The notes under the pieces: generated by a model
Told to the model about the DNA's origin: nothing
Databases searched by the model: none
What the model saw: only the letters and a program-made list of their open reading frames with translations
Position numbers and translations under genes: made by a program
Source: Terrihabitans soli
GTDB lineage: Bacteria; Pseudomonadota; Alphaproteobacteria; Rhizobiales; Methylopilaceae
DNA: 64,000 nt
Reading direction: 5' to 3'
NCBI RefSeq assembly: GCF_014191545.1
Contig: NZ_AP023361.1
Location: 2,260,501 to 2,324,500 of the forward strand
In this document: positions 51,801 through 59,706 of the stretch, piece after piece
Layout: the number at the start of each line of letters is the position of its first letter
Position numbering within the stretch: the stretch's first letter is position 1

Positions 51801-51900
51801 CGAAAGTCAAAACCCCGGTCTCCCCTGCGGCCCGTTCGCGCCGCACTTCCATAGCCCTGAAATCCTGCGCCGGGCCGGGCGCGTCCCAATCATCTGGCAT
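48886..51900 (-). CDS. membrane GGDEF-EAL protein with degenerate GGDQF site
   Basis: A 1004-residue cyclic-di-GMP signalling protein. The N-terminal signal (FVRAVLCALLVICGLSVASG) is followed by a periplasmic beta-rich domain (about 60-225), seven membrane helices (about 228-420, 7TMR-DISM-like), a PAS/PAC module (LVWDWDVTADRIHVTQEFEH), GGDEF (YDSLTGLPNRQLFLDRVEAA, ARLGGDQFGILL) and EAL. GGDQF replaces the catalytic Glu, so cyclase activity is doubtful. The EAL domain keeps metal and catalytic residues (E in EAM, N in VNLP, ELTE, DDFG, K in VKMD, AEGAE, Q near GCQYAQG), so it is probably a phosphodiesterase. The start overlaps the GNAT gene by 11 bases, and ATG 51852 is an alternative. Confidence 0.9.
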   Translation of the reverse strand: MPDDWDAPGPAQDFRAMEVRRERAAGETGVLTFVRAVLCALLVICGLSVASGRALALEPIVVPLDRGAIDLTRTIERFASEGDRVQVTTAPSADGIVRRIEVRAHDEGPTDWALFALTNTSDEQIDRLLVAPHYRLVGSGIFWPDLGSRRIVDVTASQGFRPEREESPDTDIFVITLDPGATVTFVAELENSKLPQLHLWDPDAYKDSVNDLTLYKGIVLGIAGLLALILTIVFVVKGSAMFPASGALAWAVLAWLAIDFGFWHKMFKLGPGQDHIYRAGAEAMLAATLIVFLVAYLNLNRWHVRFGHVALVWLAGMMALVGIALIDAPIAAGIARISLLLVSVLGFGVVVWLALHNFDRAVMLIPSWFLLVAWVAAAGLTVSGFLENDIVSPALVGGLVLIVLLLGFTVMQHAFAGAGLAHGLGSDLERRALAITGSGDLVWDWDVTADRIHVTQEFEHLLGLKKGDLHGPAAAWLDVLHPSDRDRFRAALDMIVGERRGRVSEQFRFRAQDGHYHYMLLRIRPVVAAHGEVTRCVGTLIDITDSKAAEERLLRNAVYDSLTGLPNRQLFLDRVEAALSFAATDEKIRPIVLVINLDKFKVVNDKVGLTAGDTLLLTLVRRIGQKLKPQDMLARLGGDQFGILLLSEREGPRVSQFAEGVRKAISQPIQVSGVEVVLTGSTGLAMMEPRAAVTCEDLVRNAEVAMFHAKRAGGNHIEVFKATMRTAKTDRLLVEGELRRSLEREEIRLLYQPIIRLEDRAIVGFEAMMRWDHPSYSRRPPAEFLAIAEETGLIVELSLFALDRASRQLASWQRRLPTEPPLFITVNLPARQFERQDLIQDIKTVLSRTILARGSLKLELTEKLVVQSPERAAHLLERLRDLGVGLALDDFGTSHANLAYLERFSFDTVKMDRSFLRQHSKVHRTAILRSMIQLGRELGLDVIAEGAETDSDAVELYHLGCQYAQGQAFGEPMTVEQCEKLLDLTSEHSPMSSARRVVMSALRT

Positions 51901-52471
51901 CGCGCCTAAGAAGGGCGAAAAGAAGATGGTCCTGCCAAATACCGTCTATGCAAAGGTATTCCCGCGCGTACCCCTCCCGCTCGAACCCCACTTTTTCGAG
52001 GAGCCGGATCGAGGCCGCATTGGTCGGGATGCAGGCAGCTTCCAGCCGCCGCAACCTCAAGGCGCCAAATGCATGGGGAACGAGTGCCCGGACCCCGGCC
52101 GTCATAAAGCCTTTCCCGGCATAAGGTTGGCCGGCCCAGTATCCGACCGTGCCGGTCTGGGCGACGCTGCGGCGGATGTTCGAGATGGTCACCCCGCCCA
52201 AAAGCCGGTTCGTCGTGTTCTGGAACAGGAAGAAGCTGTGGGCGTGGTCGAGGCGGCGCTCTTCGGCGTAGCGGCGCAGGCGGCGCCGGAAGGCGGCGCG
52301 GGTCAGATCGTCCTGCGGCCAGGTCGGCTCCCAGGGCTTCAGAAAATCGCGCGAACGGAACCTGAGTTCCGACCATTCCTCATAATCGCCGGGCTGCGGC
52401 CCGCGAAGCCAGACCCCTTCCCCGCGCAGCGGCGCCGCATCTTCGTCGGTGAAGGAGCGGAGGAAGGACAT
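51890..52471 (-). CDS. GNAT-family N-acetyltransferase (RimJ-like)
   Basis: A 193-residue acetyltransferase of the RimJ/RimL branch, from the ATG at 52471 (MSFLRSFTDEDAAPLRG). The acetyl-CoA loop is in VGYWAGQPYAGKGFMTAGVR, followed by RLRRLEAACIPTNAASIRLL and EKVGFEREGYAREYLCIDG, all typical. An extension to 52600 would overlap the upstream M16 gene. Its start is one base after that gene's stop. It may acetylate a protein N-terminus or a small substrate. Confidence 0.9.
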   Translation of the reverse strand: MSFLRSFTDEDAAPLRGEGVWLRGPQPGDYEEWSELRFRSRDFLKPWEPTWPQDDLTRAAFRRRLRRYAEERRLDHAHSFFLFQNTTNRLLGGVTISNIRRSVAQTGTVGYWAGQPYAGKGFMTAGVRALVPHAFGALRLRRLEAACIPTNAASIRLLEKVGFEREGYAREYLCIDGIWQDHLLFALLRRDAR

Positions 52472-52472
52472 A

Positions 52473-53747
52473 TCAGGCCGCAACCCGTGCGCTGCCGAGG
52501 CGCTCATTGATGCGCTCGAGCGGTGGAAGGCCGCGCACCGGACCGAGCGCCGCAAGCGCAGGTGCGGCCGAGATCGCTTCAAGGCCGACGCGGCGCACAT
52601 CTTCCACCGTCACGGCTTCGAGGCGCGTCAGCACTTCTTCGGACGATACCGGCCGGCCGAGAACAAGGATCTGGCGGGAAAGACGCTCCGCGCGCGAGCC
52701 CGGCTGTTCGCGCGACAGCTCCAGCGCCATGCGCAGCTGCGCCTTGGCGCGCAGAACTTCGGTCTCATTTGCGGTGCGCGCCGCGCCCGCAATCTCGTCG
52801 AGCATCACTGGCGTGAGCTCGGCGACATCCTCGCCGCCCGTGCCGGCATAGACGCCGAACAGACCGCAATCGGAAAACGCCCAGTGGAAACTCTGGATGG
52901 AATAGACGAGGCCGCGCTTCTCGCGGATTTCCTGGAAGAGGCGCGAGGACATGCCGCCGCCGAGAAGGTTCGAGAAAATCTGCAGCGCGATCGTATCTTC
53001 ATCGCCGAGCGCGCGCCCCGGAAATGTCAGTACGAGATGCGCCTGTTCGAGATTTTTCTGCACGCGCTTCTCGCCGCCGGTCCACACCGCCTGCGGTGCT
53101 TTGGGGCCTTCTCCCGAAGCGAGCCCGCCCAGATGATCTTCCGCAAGCCGAACGATGGCCTTGTGATCGGCAGCGCCGGCCACGCTGACGACGCCGGCGC
53201 CCGCGCGGTAATGACGGCCGAGAAAGCCGGTGATCGCCGCTTTGTCGAGCGCTTTCACCGATTTCGGTGTGCCGAGAATGGGCCGTCCGACCGACTGGCC
53301 GGCGAACGCGATTTCATGCGCGAGATCGTAGACGAGGTCATCCGGCGCATCTTCGATCGCGCCGATCTCCTGGATGATGACGCCCTTCTCGCGCTTCAGC
53401 TCTTCATCAAGCAGCAGCGGATCGGTCAGAATGTCGGAGAGAAGATCGAGCGCCAGCGGCACATCCTTTTCGAGGACGCGCGCGTCATAGCTTGTCTGTT
53501 CGACGCTCGTGGCAGCGTTCAGATCGCCTCCGACATCTTCCATTTCCTCGACGATACGCTGGGCGCTGCGGCGGCTCGTGCCCTTGAACGCCATATGTTC
53601 GAGAAGATGGGCAAGCCCGTGTTCGCTGTCGGTTTCGCTGCGGGAACCCGCGCCGAAGGAAACGCTGACCGCCGCCGTGCCGATGCCGGGCATCGTATCG
53701 GTCGCGACCGTGAGACCGTTGGCAAGTTTCGAAATCTCGACGCTCAC
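52473..53747 (-). CDS. M16-family zinc metallopeptidase
   Basis: A 424-residue peptidase of the pitrilysin / mitochondrial processing peptidase beta type. The inverted zinc motif is HLLEH in GLAHLLEHMAFKGTSRRSAQ, with the distal Glu in GVIIQEIGAIEDAPDD. The C-terminal non-catalytic domain has the usual ARTANETEVLRAKAQLRMAL. It starts at GTG, with GGAGG five bases before, overlapping the thrC stop (GTGA). thrC followed by this peptidase is a frequent pair in Rhizobiales. Confidence 0.94.
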   Translation of the reverse strand: MSVEISKLANGLTVATDTMPGIGTAAVSVSFGAGSRSETDSEHGLAHLLEHMAFKGTSRRSAQRIVEEMEDVGGDLNAATSVEQTSYDARVLEKDVPLALDLLSDILTDPLLLDEELKREKGVIIQEIGAIEDAPDDLVYDLAHEIAFAGQSVGRPILGTPKSVKALDKAAITGFLGRHYRAGAGVVSVAGAADHKAIVRLAEDHLGGLASGEGPKAPQAVWTGGEKRVQKNLEQAHLVLTFPGRALGDEDTIALQIFSNLLGGGMSSRLFQEIREKRGLVYSIQSFHWAFSDCGLFGVYAGTGGEDVAELTPVMLDEIAGAARTANETEVLRAKAQLRMALELSREQPGSRAERLSRQILVLGRPVSSEEVLTRLEAVTVEDVRRVGLEAISAAPALAALGPVRGLPPLERINERLGSARVAA

Positions 53748-55159
53748 GCCACCTCCCTCGCCGCACGGGTATTGCCGGCAACGAAAGCCTGAATGGCGGC
53801 AAGATCGTTCGGAACCACGGTGACGCGTTCCTTGCGCTCGAGAATATCGGCGACATGCAGCGGCAGCGCCGGATGCTCGCCCGTCGCCGCTTTCACCGCG
53901 TCGGGGAATTTTGCCGGATGCGCGGTGCCGAGAACAATCTGCGGCACCGACGGATCGCCGGACTGCGCCGCGCCGACGGCATAAGCAACGGCTGTGTGCG
54001 GGTCGAGCACATAGCCCGCCTCTTTGCGCAGACGTTTCATGATCGCAACGGTCTCGTCTTCGCTGGCTCTGCCGGCATCGAACTCGCCGCGGATCTGCGC
54101 CATCGCCGTGCCGGGCACGGTGAACGCACCCGATTGGGCGAGCGAGGCCATATGGCGGCGCACCGCCGATGCATCGCGGCCTTCGGCTTCGAACAGCAGA
54201 CGTTCGAAATTCGACGAAACCTGAATGTCCATGCTGGGCGAGGTCGTCGGATGAACGCCCTTCACCTCATAGCGCCCCGTCTCGATGGTGCGCGCGAGAA
54301 TATCGTTCTGATTGGTCGCAACGATGAGACGCTCGACCGGAAGGCCCATGCGCTTTGCGACATAACCCGCAAACACATCGCCGAAATTGCCGGTCGGCAC
54401 GGTGAAGCTCACGGGACGATGCGGCGCGCCGAGCGAGACGGCGGCGGTGAAGTAGTAGACGATCTGCGCGACGATGCGCGCCCAGTTGATCGAATTGACT
54501 GCAGCCAATCTCTGACGGTCGCGGAAGGCGTGATCGTTGAACATTGCCTTCACCAGCGCCTGGCAGTCGTCAAAATTGCCCTCGACCGCAACAGCGTGAA
54601 CATTCGGGCTATCGACCGTCGTCATCTGGCGGCGCTGCACATCCGAAACGCGGCCATGCGGGAAGAGGATCATGACATCGACGCGCGAGCAGGCGCGGAA
54701 GGCTTCGGCCGCGGCGCCGCCGGTATCGCCCGAGGTCGCCGCGACGATGGTCGCGCGTTCGCCGCGCTGCGCCAGAGCGCGATCCATGAACCGCGCCAGA
54801 AGCTGCATCGCCACATCCTTGAAGGCGAGCGTCGGCCCGTGGAAGAGCTCGAGGATGAAGGTGTTCGCCCCGGTCTGAACCAGCGGGGTCACCGCGGGAT
54901 GGCGGAAGGTCGAATAGGCGCCCTCGATCATGTCGCGGAGCTCGCCCGCGCCGAAGGCCGAGCCGACGAACGGCTTGATCACCGCCTCGGCAACCTCCGC
55001 ATAGGATTTCCCGGCAAAGCCCTTAATGGCCTCGGCCGACAGGTTCGGCCATTCGGCGGGCACATAAAGACCCCCGTCGCGGGCAAGCCCGGCGAGCAGA
55101 ACATCGGCAAATCCGAGAGACGGGGCCTCACCCCGCGTCGAGACGTAAGACAGACTCAT
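53744..55159 (-). CDS. thrC: threonine synthase
   Basis: Converts O-phosphohomoserine to threonine with pyridoxal phosphate in the cytoplasm. It is 471 residues, of the long class. Motifs: YVSTRGEAPSLGFADVLLAG at the start, the PLP lysine in GPTLAFKDVAMQLLARFMDR, SGDTGGAAAEAFRACSRVDV and TGNFGDVFAGYVAKRMGLPV for phosphate binding. The downstream M16 gene overlaps its stop. It is 54 bases from the SURF1 gene upstream. Confidence 0.97.
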   Translation of the reverse strand: MSLSYVSTRGEAPSLGFADVLLAGLARDGGLYVPAEWPNLSAEAIKGFAGKSYAEVAEAVIKPFVGSAFGAGELRDMIEGAYSTFRHPAVTPLVQTGANTFILELFHGPTLAFKDVAMQLLARFMDRALAQRGERATIVAATSGDTGGAAAEAFRACSRVDVMILFPHGRVSDVQRRQMTTVDSPNVHAVAVEGNFDDCQALVKAMFNDHAFRDRQRLAAVNSINWARIVAQIVYYFTAAVSLGAPHRPVSFTVPTGNFGDVFAGYVAKRMGLPVERLIVATNQNDILARTIETGRYEVKGVHPTTSPSMDIQVSSNFERLLFEAEGRDASAVRRHMASLAQSGAFTVPGTAMAQIRGEFDAGRASEDETVAIMKRLRKEAGYVLDPHTAVAYAVGAAQSGDPSVPQIVLGTAHPAKFPDAVKAATGEHPALPLHVADILERKERVTVVPNDLAAIQAFVAGNTRAAREVA

Positions 55160-55213
55160 GGCGACCTTGAAAGTGTGTTCGCAACCTAGGCTTAGGCCCC
55201 CGGCAGGGCAACC

Positions 55214-55918
55214 CTAGCGGCGGCGCATCCGGGACCAGGCAAAGGCCGCGAAAACCGCCAGCAAAGCCCCCGCAAGCCCATACCAAGTCAGGGCATATTC
55301 CAGATGCCGGTTGGGGAAATTGACCCGCGTTTCCCCCGCCTGGGGAAGCCCCCCCGGCAGGGTCTCCACAGCGTCGATGGTGAACGGCGCCAAGGGGATG
55401 CCCAGAGCCGTGGCGATGGGGGCCGGGTCCCGGGCGTAGAACAGCCGCTCGGAGGACTCGTCCGCCGGGGTGAACATGTTTCGGTCCTCGGGGCCCCGCA
55501 GGAGGCCCTTCACCACGGTCAGTCCTTCCAGCCGGGGGAAGCTTGCGGTCTCGAGGGGCACGAAGCCCCGGTTGATGAGGACCCTTCCCTCGCCGGTCTC
55601 AAGCGGCGTCAGGATGAAATAGCCGGGACCCGACAGCGGACCCCTAGGTTCCGTCAGCAGCACATAGACCCGAGTTTCGAGATCGTGGCGGAACGTGCCG
55701 GAGACTTCGACCGGCCGGTATTCCCATTCCTTGAGATCGAGGGTCGGCCAGCCGGCGGGTGGTAGCGGCACGGCGGGCGCCGCGATCCGCGCAGTGACGC
55801 GCTGGAGGAGATCTTCTTTCCAGTGCAGGCGCTGCATCTGCCATGTGCCGAGCCCGATCAGCACGATAAGGGCAAGAAGCGTCAGAAATCCGGGCAGAAA
55901 AAGCGAGCGCGAGCGCAT
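55214..55918 (-). CDS. SURF1-family cytochrome c oxidase assembly protein
   Basis: Helps to insert heme a into cytochrome aa3 oxidase. It is 234 residues with the classic topology: one N-terminal helix (about 9-28, LTLLALIVLIGLGTWQMQRL, with the G-T-W-Q motif), a periplasmic domain (WEYRPVEVSGTF, VLINRGFVPLE, EYALTWYGLA) and a second C-terminal helix. It belongs to the cta gene set upstream on the same strand, but is separated from the DUF983 gene by an unrelated coiled-coil gene. Confidence 0.95.
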   Translation of the reverse strand: MRSRSLFLPGFLTLLALIVLIGLGTWQMQRLHWKEDLLQRVTARIAAPAVPLPPAGWPTLDLKEWEYRPVEVSGTFRHDLETRVYVLLTEPRGPLSGPGYFILTPLETGEGRVLINRGFVPLETASFPRLEGLTVVKGLLRGPEDRNMFTPADESSERLFYARDPAPIATALGIPLAPFTIDAVETLPGGLPQAGETRVNFPNRHLEYALTWYGLAGALLAVFAAFAWSRMRRR

Positions 55919-55980
55919 GAGGCTAGGTGAGCCCCTCGCGCCCGCGCGTCAACCCCTCCCGCCCCCACGGGATTTGAGGT

Positions 55981-56529
55981 TCAGGACAGCCGGCTGGGCG
56001 ACTGGATATAGAGGCGCAGAACCTGCTCGCGGCGCAGAGCCTCGGCATATTGCTTGGCAGCCGAACGGCACCATTCCTGCGCGATCGACAGTTCACCCGC
56101 GGCGCTCTCGAGCTCGTCGAGTGCCTGCTGGCTGCGCTCGAAGAGCGGATCGATGTCGCGGATATCTTCGTCTTCATCGAACGCGGCGAGCGCCTGGGTG
56201 ACGACACCGCCCGAATGCGCGACTTCCGCTTCGATGCGCTGCAGATCGGAAAGCGCTTCGGAACGAGCCTGTTCGGCGGCAACGAGCTGACGCAGGCTCT
56301 GTTCGACGACTTTCGCCGAGCCGCGCCATTCGCGCATGCGCTGATCGAGATTGATGCGGATAGCCGAAAGCGCCGTGCGCAGAGGCTGGCGGTCTTTCTG
56401 CTGCGGATGCGGCACGACATTGTCCCGGCCGAGTTCGGCGCTGAGATCCTGTTCAAGCGTATCTGTATGGACAGAGGCGTCGTATGCGAAGCTGCTCGCT
56501 TCGGCGCCGTCATGGTAAACGCTGACCAT
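55981..56529 (-). CDS. hypothetical helical/coiled-coil protein
   Basis: A 182-residue protein starting at the ATG at 56529 with GGAGGGGAAC directly upstream. It is cytoplasmic and highly charged, with long helices (IRINLDQRMREWRGSAKVVE, RSEALSDLQRIEAEVAHSGG, FERSQQALDELESAAGELSI). No signal or membrane segment. I do not recognise it. It interrupts the usual DUF983-SURF1 adjacency and has its own strong ribosome site, so it may be expressed independently. Confidence 0.6.
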   Translation of the reverse strand: MVSVYHDGAEASSFAYDASVHTDTLEQDLSAELGRDNVVPHPQQKDRQPLRTALSAIRINLDQRMREWRGSAKVVEQSLRQLVAAEQARSEALSDLQRIEAEVAHSGGVVTQALAAFDEDEDIRDIDPLFERSQQALDELESAAGELSIAQEWCRSAAKQYAEALRREQVLRLYIQSPSRLS

Positions 56530-56676
56530 GTTCCCCTCCAAGAAATCTTGAAGGGACAATTACATACACCGTTGTGATTACAACTTGAGTCTGGCGACGT
56601 GGTAAACTCCGGCAGCGGCACGTGAATTAACGCCTGCGGCGATGGAGTGGCCTTAACCCTTTAAACCGCTCAATTC

Positions 56677-57051
56677 TCAACGGTCGAGCCGGCCCTCGGA
56701 CGCGTCATGCGCATATTGCAGGCAGATGAGAATACCCTTCAGAACGCGCAGCAGACCACCGCAGACGATAATCAGAACCGGCAATGAGATCGCGACATGG
56801 ACCCAAAGCGGTGGGCTGAAGGTGAATTCCAGCCACAGCGCAAAGCCGAGCACGAGAAAGCCTGCGATCAGAATGACGAAGACGGCCGGACCGTCGCCCG
56901 CATCGGCGAAGGAAAAATCGAGCCCGCAGACTTCGCAGGCCGGCGGCACTGTGAGATAGCCCTTGAACAAATGTCCGCGGCCGCAGCGCGGGCACAGGCC
57001 GCGAAGGCCCGTCAGAACCGGCGGCGGAAGAGGATGATCGTTATCGGTCAT
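56677..57051 (-). CDS. DUF983 family protein with zinc-ribbon cysteines
   Basis: A 124-residue protein from the ATG at 57051. It has a four-cysteine ribbon (LRGLCPRCGRGHLFKGYLTV, then PACEVCGLDF) and two membrane helices (about 60-85 and 90-112). DUF983 genes are regularly found among cta/cox genes in alphaproteobacteria, and a role in oxidase assembly is presumed but not proven. The ctaE terminator ends five bases before its start codon, so its translation signal lies in or next to the hairpin. Confidence 0.85.
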   Translation of the reverse strand: MTDNDHPLPPPVLTGLRGLCPRCGRGHLFKGYLTVPPACEVCGLDFSFADAGDGPAVFVILIAGFLVLGFALWLEFTFSPPLWVHVAISLPVLIIVCGGLLRVLKGILICLQYAHDASEGRLDR

Positions 57052-57055
57052 TGGA

Positions 57056-57087
57056 TAAGAAAAAGGCCCTCCCGAAGGAGGGCCTTT
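57056..57087 (-). terminator. terminator after ctaE, abutting the DUF983 start
   Basis: On the cta strand, AAAGGCCCTCC-type 11-bp stem (57062-57072 with 57077-57087, loop CGAA) followed by TTTTTCTTAT. The stem is perfect. It ends the ctaC...ctaE transcript or attenuates DUF983, whose ATG is five bases further. A GGAGGG in the stem's outgoing arm could be its ribosome site. Confidence 0.85.
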
Positions 57088-57092
57088 CCGTT

Positions 57093-57947
57093 TTAGTGAG
57101 CCGCTCCGGCGACCGGGCCGCCATAGCCCCAGACATAGATCGCTGCGAACAGGAACAGCCAGACCACGTCGACGAAGTGCCAGTACCAGGCAGCCGCTTC
57201 GAAGCCGAAATGCTGCTGCGGCGTGAAATCGCCCTTGTAAAGACGCATCAGGCACACGAACAGGAAGATCGTGCCGACGATGACATGGAAGCCGTGGAAG
57301 CCGGTCGCCATGAAGAAGGTCGCGCCGTAAATGCTGCCCGAGAAGTTGAACGCAGCGTGGCTATATTCGAAAGCCTGGCAGGCGGTGAACAGCAGGCCCA
57401 GAGCAACTGTGAGCCACAGCGCCTGCTTGGCGCCCTGGCGGTCGCCTTCGATGATCGCGTGATGCGCCCAGGTGACCGTCGTGCCCGAGGTCAGAAGGAT
57501 CAGCGTGTTGAGCAGCGGCAGGTGCCAGGGATCGAAGGTCGCGATCGACGCCGGCGGCCACTGGCCGCCCGTCGCTTCCACGCGCGCGAACTGAATCGCA
57601 TCATTCGGGAAGAGAGCGACGTCGAAATAGGCCCAGAACCAGGCGACGAAGAACATCACTTCGGAAGCGATGAACAGCATCATGCCGTAGCGGTGATGAA
57701 TCTGCACGACGCGGGTGTGATAGCCGGTCGAGGCTTCGGTGCGCACATCGCGCCACCACATGAACATCACATAGAGCACGACGGCGAGGCCGAGCAGAAG
57801 GCCGACCCAGCGATATGGGCTTTCGCGATTGTGCATGTAGAAGACCGCACCGATCGCCATGACGAAGGCGCCGACCGCACCCAGCACCGGCCACGGGCTG
57901 GGATCGACCAGGTGATAATCGTGATGTTTGGCGTGCGCGTCAGCCAT
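57093..57947 (-). CDS. ctaE: cytochrome c oxidase subunit III
   Basis: An inner-membrane subunit of the aa3-type oxidase. It is 284 residues with seven helices. Hallmarks are [20 protein letters not shown] at the start, [20 protein letters not shown], and at the end [20 protein letters not shown] then [20 protein letters not shown]. It is last in the operon order ctaC-ctaD-ctaB-coxF-ctaG-ctaE and is followed by a terminator. Confidence 0.97.
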   Translation of the reverse strand: MADAHAKHHDYHLVDPSPWPVLGAVGAFVMAIGAVFYMHNRESPYRWVGLLLGLAVVLYVMFMWWRDVRTEASTGYHTRVVQIHHRYGMMLFIASEVMFFVAWFWAYFDVALFPNDAIQFARVEATGGQWPPASIATFDPWHLPLLNTLILLTSGTTVTWAHHAIIEGDRQGAKQALWLTVALGLLFTACQAFEYSHAAFNFSGSIYGATFFMATGFHGFHVIVGTIFLFVCLMRLYKGDFTPQQHFGFEAAAWYWHFVDVVWLFLFAAIYVWGYGGPVAGAAH

Positions 57948-57958
57948 TGTTCTCTCCG

Positions 57959-58531
57959 TCAGAGTTTCGGCGCAGCGGGCGCACCGGCGGTCTGTGCCGG
58001 CGGCTCAGCCGCGAAGAATGTGTAGGACAAGGTGATCGTCTGAACCCCGTTCAGCGTCTTGTCGTCGACCATGGAAGGGTCGATGAAGAACTGGACGGGC
58101 ATGTCCATCTCCTCGCCGGCCTTCAGATGCTGCTTCTCGAAGCAGAAGCAGTGCATCTTGTTGAAATAGGCACCCGTGACTTCCGGCGTCACATTGTAGG
58201 TCGCCGAGCCCCACTGATCGTGCGGCGTCGTATTCTTCGCGCGGTAGAAGGCCAGAGCCGTCTCGCCGATCTTCACTTCGATCTCGCGCTGCACCGGTCG
58301 AAACTCCCAGCCGAGGCCGGCGGCGGTATTGGCGTCGAAGCGGACGCGAATCTTGCGGTCGGTGATCTTTTCGGGCGCGCTGGATGCGATCTGCGGCGTG
58401 CCGCCGAAACCGGTCATACGGCAGAACATGTCGTAGAGAGGTACGGCCGCGTAAGCTGCGCCCAGCATGGACAGCACGAAGACGCCGCAGGCCGCGGCGA
58501 CGATGCGATGATTTTTAGTCTGCTCGCTCAT
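57959..58531 (-). CDS. ctaG: cytochrome c oxidase assembly protein CtaG/Cox11
   Basis: Delivers copper to the CuB site of oxidase subunit I. It is 190 residues with one N-terminal anchor ([20 protein letters not shown] then [11 protein letters not shown]) and a periplasmic domain bearing the copper motif CFCF in [20 protein letters not shown], plus the C-terminal [10 protein letters not shown]. Its ATG overlaps the stop of the CoxF-like gene (TGATGA). Confidence 0.97.
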   Translation of the reverse strand: MSEQTKNHRIVAAACGVFVLSMLGAAYAAVPLYDMFCRMTGFGGTPQIASSAPEKITDRKIRVRFDANTAAGLGWEFRPVQREIEVKIGETALAFYRAKNTTPHDQWGSATYNVTPEVTGAYFNKMHCFCFEKQHLKAGEEMDMPVQFFIDPSMVDDKTLNGVQTITLSYTFFAAEPPAQTAGAPAAPKL

Positions 58532-58686
58532 CAGATCGGCCGATTGGCGACATTGCCGCCGAGCTTGAAGACGGTGAGCAGGTAGAACAGGACGACAAGA
58601 CCCGCGAGCGCGCAGGCAACCGCGATATTGCGGGCTCTGCGGCGGCGCTTCTGTTCTTCGGTGAGGACGATGCCCTTCTCGGCCAT
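58531..58686 (-). CDS. CoxF-like small membrane protein
   Basis: A 51-residue protein from the ATG at 58686 (MAEKGIVLTEEQKRRRRARN) with one helix (about 22-42, IAVACALAGLVVLFYLLTVF). Such single-helix proteins between ctaB and ctaG in alphaproteobacteria are called CoxF and presumed to assist oxidase assembly. It is one base after ctaB and overlaps ctaG, so translationally coupled. Any longer form would overlap ctaB. Confidence 0.8.
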   Translation of the reverse strand: MAEKGIVLTEEQKRRRRARNIAVACALAGLVVLFYLLTVFKLGGNVANRPI

Positions 58687-58687
58687 C

Positions 58688-59620
58688 TCAGACCCCTGCC
58701 GCAAAGAGCGCTTCGCCAAGAAGCGCAGCAAAGAGAACGAAGAGATAAAGGATCGAGAAGGCAAAGAGTTCTTTGGCCGCTTTCGGCGCGTCCTTGCCTT
58801 CGCGCACGCGGAAGACGCGGACGGCGAGGATGAGGAACATCGCTCCCATCAGAAGCGCGGCCGCGCCATACACCAGTCCGCCGAAGCCGAGGAAGAACGG
58901 CGCAAGACCGAGCGGCACAAGGATCAGCGAATAGATGAGGATCTGGCGGCGGGTTTCGTCCGGGCCGGCAACCACCGGCAGCATCGGCACGCCGGCCTTT
59001 GCGTAATCGTCGGATTTGACGAGCGCGAGCGCCCAGAAATGCGGCGGCGTCCAGAAGAAGATGATGAGGAACAGCGTGATCGATTCAATGCTGACCGAAC
59101 CCGTCACGACCGCCCAGCCGACCATAGGCGGAAATGCGCCGGCAGCGCCGCCGATAACGATGTTCTGCGCCGTCGAGCGCTTCAGCCACATCGAATAGAT
59201 GACGACATAGAAGAAGATGGTGAAGGCGAGCAAAGCCGCGGCCTGCCAGTTGGCGGCCAGATAAAGCGTGCCGACCGAAAAACCCGACAGGAACAGACCG
59301 AAAGCCAGCGCCTCGCCGGGCTGCATGCGGCCCGCCGGAACCGGACGGCCGCGCGTGCGCGTCATCACCGCATCGATATCGGCATCCCACCACATGTTCA
59401 GCGCGCCGGAAGCGCCGGCGCCGATAGCGATGCAGAACAGCGAGATCGCCGCGAGCGCCGGGTGAAGATCGCCGGGCGCCAGCACAATGCCGACAAGCGC
59501 GGTGAAGACGACGAGCGACATGACGCGCGGCTTCAGGAGCGTCACGAAATCGCGCACCTCGGCCCGGCTCGGCTCTTCAAAGCCTGTCGCAAGCGGCAGT
59601 TGGTCGTGCGCGAAACTCAT
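58688..59620 (-). CDS. ctaB: protoheme IX farnesyltransferase (heme O synthase)
   Basis: Adds the farnesyl chain to heme B, the first step to heme A. It is 310 residues with nine helices. The prenyltransferase motif is [20 protein letters not shown] followed by [14 protein letters not shown]. The second conserved block is [20 protein letters not shown] then [10 protein letters not shown]. It lies downstream of ctaD with an 86-base gap that shows no strong signal. Confidence 0.97.
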   Translation of the reverse strand: MSFAHDQLPLATGFEEPSRAEVRDFVTLLKPRVMSLVVFTALVGIVLAPGDLHPALAAISLFCIAIGAGASGALNMWWDADIDAVMTRTRGRPVPAGRMQPGEALAFGLFLSGFSVGTLYLAANWQAAALLAFTIFFYVVIYSMWLKRSTAQNIVIGGAAGAFPPMVGWAVVTGSVSIESITLFLIIFFWTPPHFWALALVKSDDYAKAGVPMLPVVAGPDETRRQILIYSLILVPLGLAPFFLGFGGLVYGAAALLMGAMFLILAVRVFRVREGKDAPKAAKELFAFSILYLFVLFAALLGEALFAAGV

Positions 59621-59706
59621 CTTGGCCCTTCAGTGCCTCTTCTCAGCCGGAAGCCGGAGCAATGCCCCGGCCGCCGAAACTCATCGAGCCCTTGCCAGAC
59701 CTCAGA

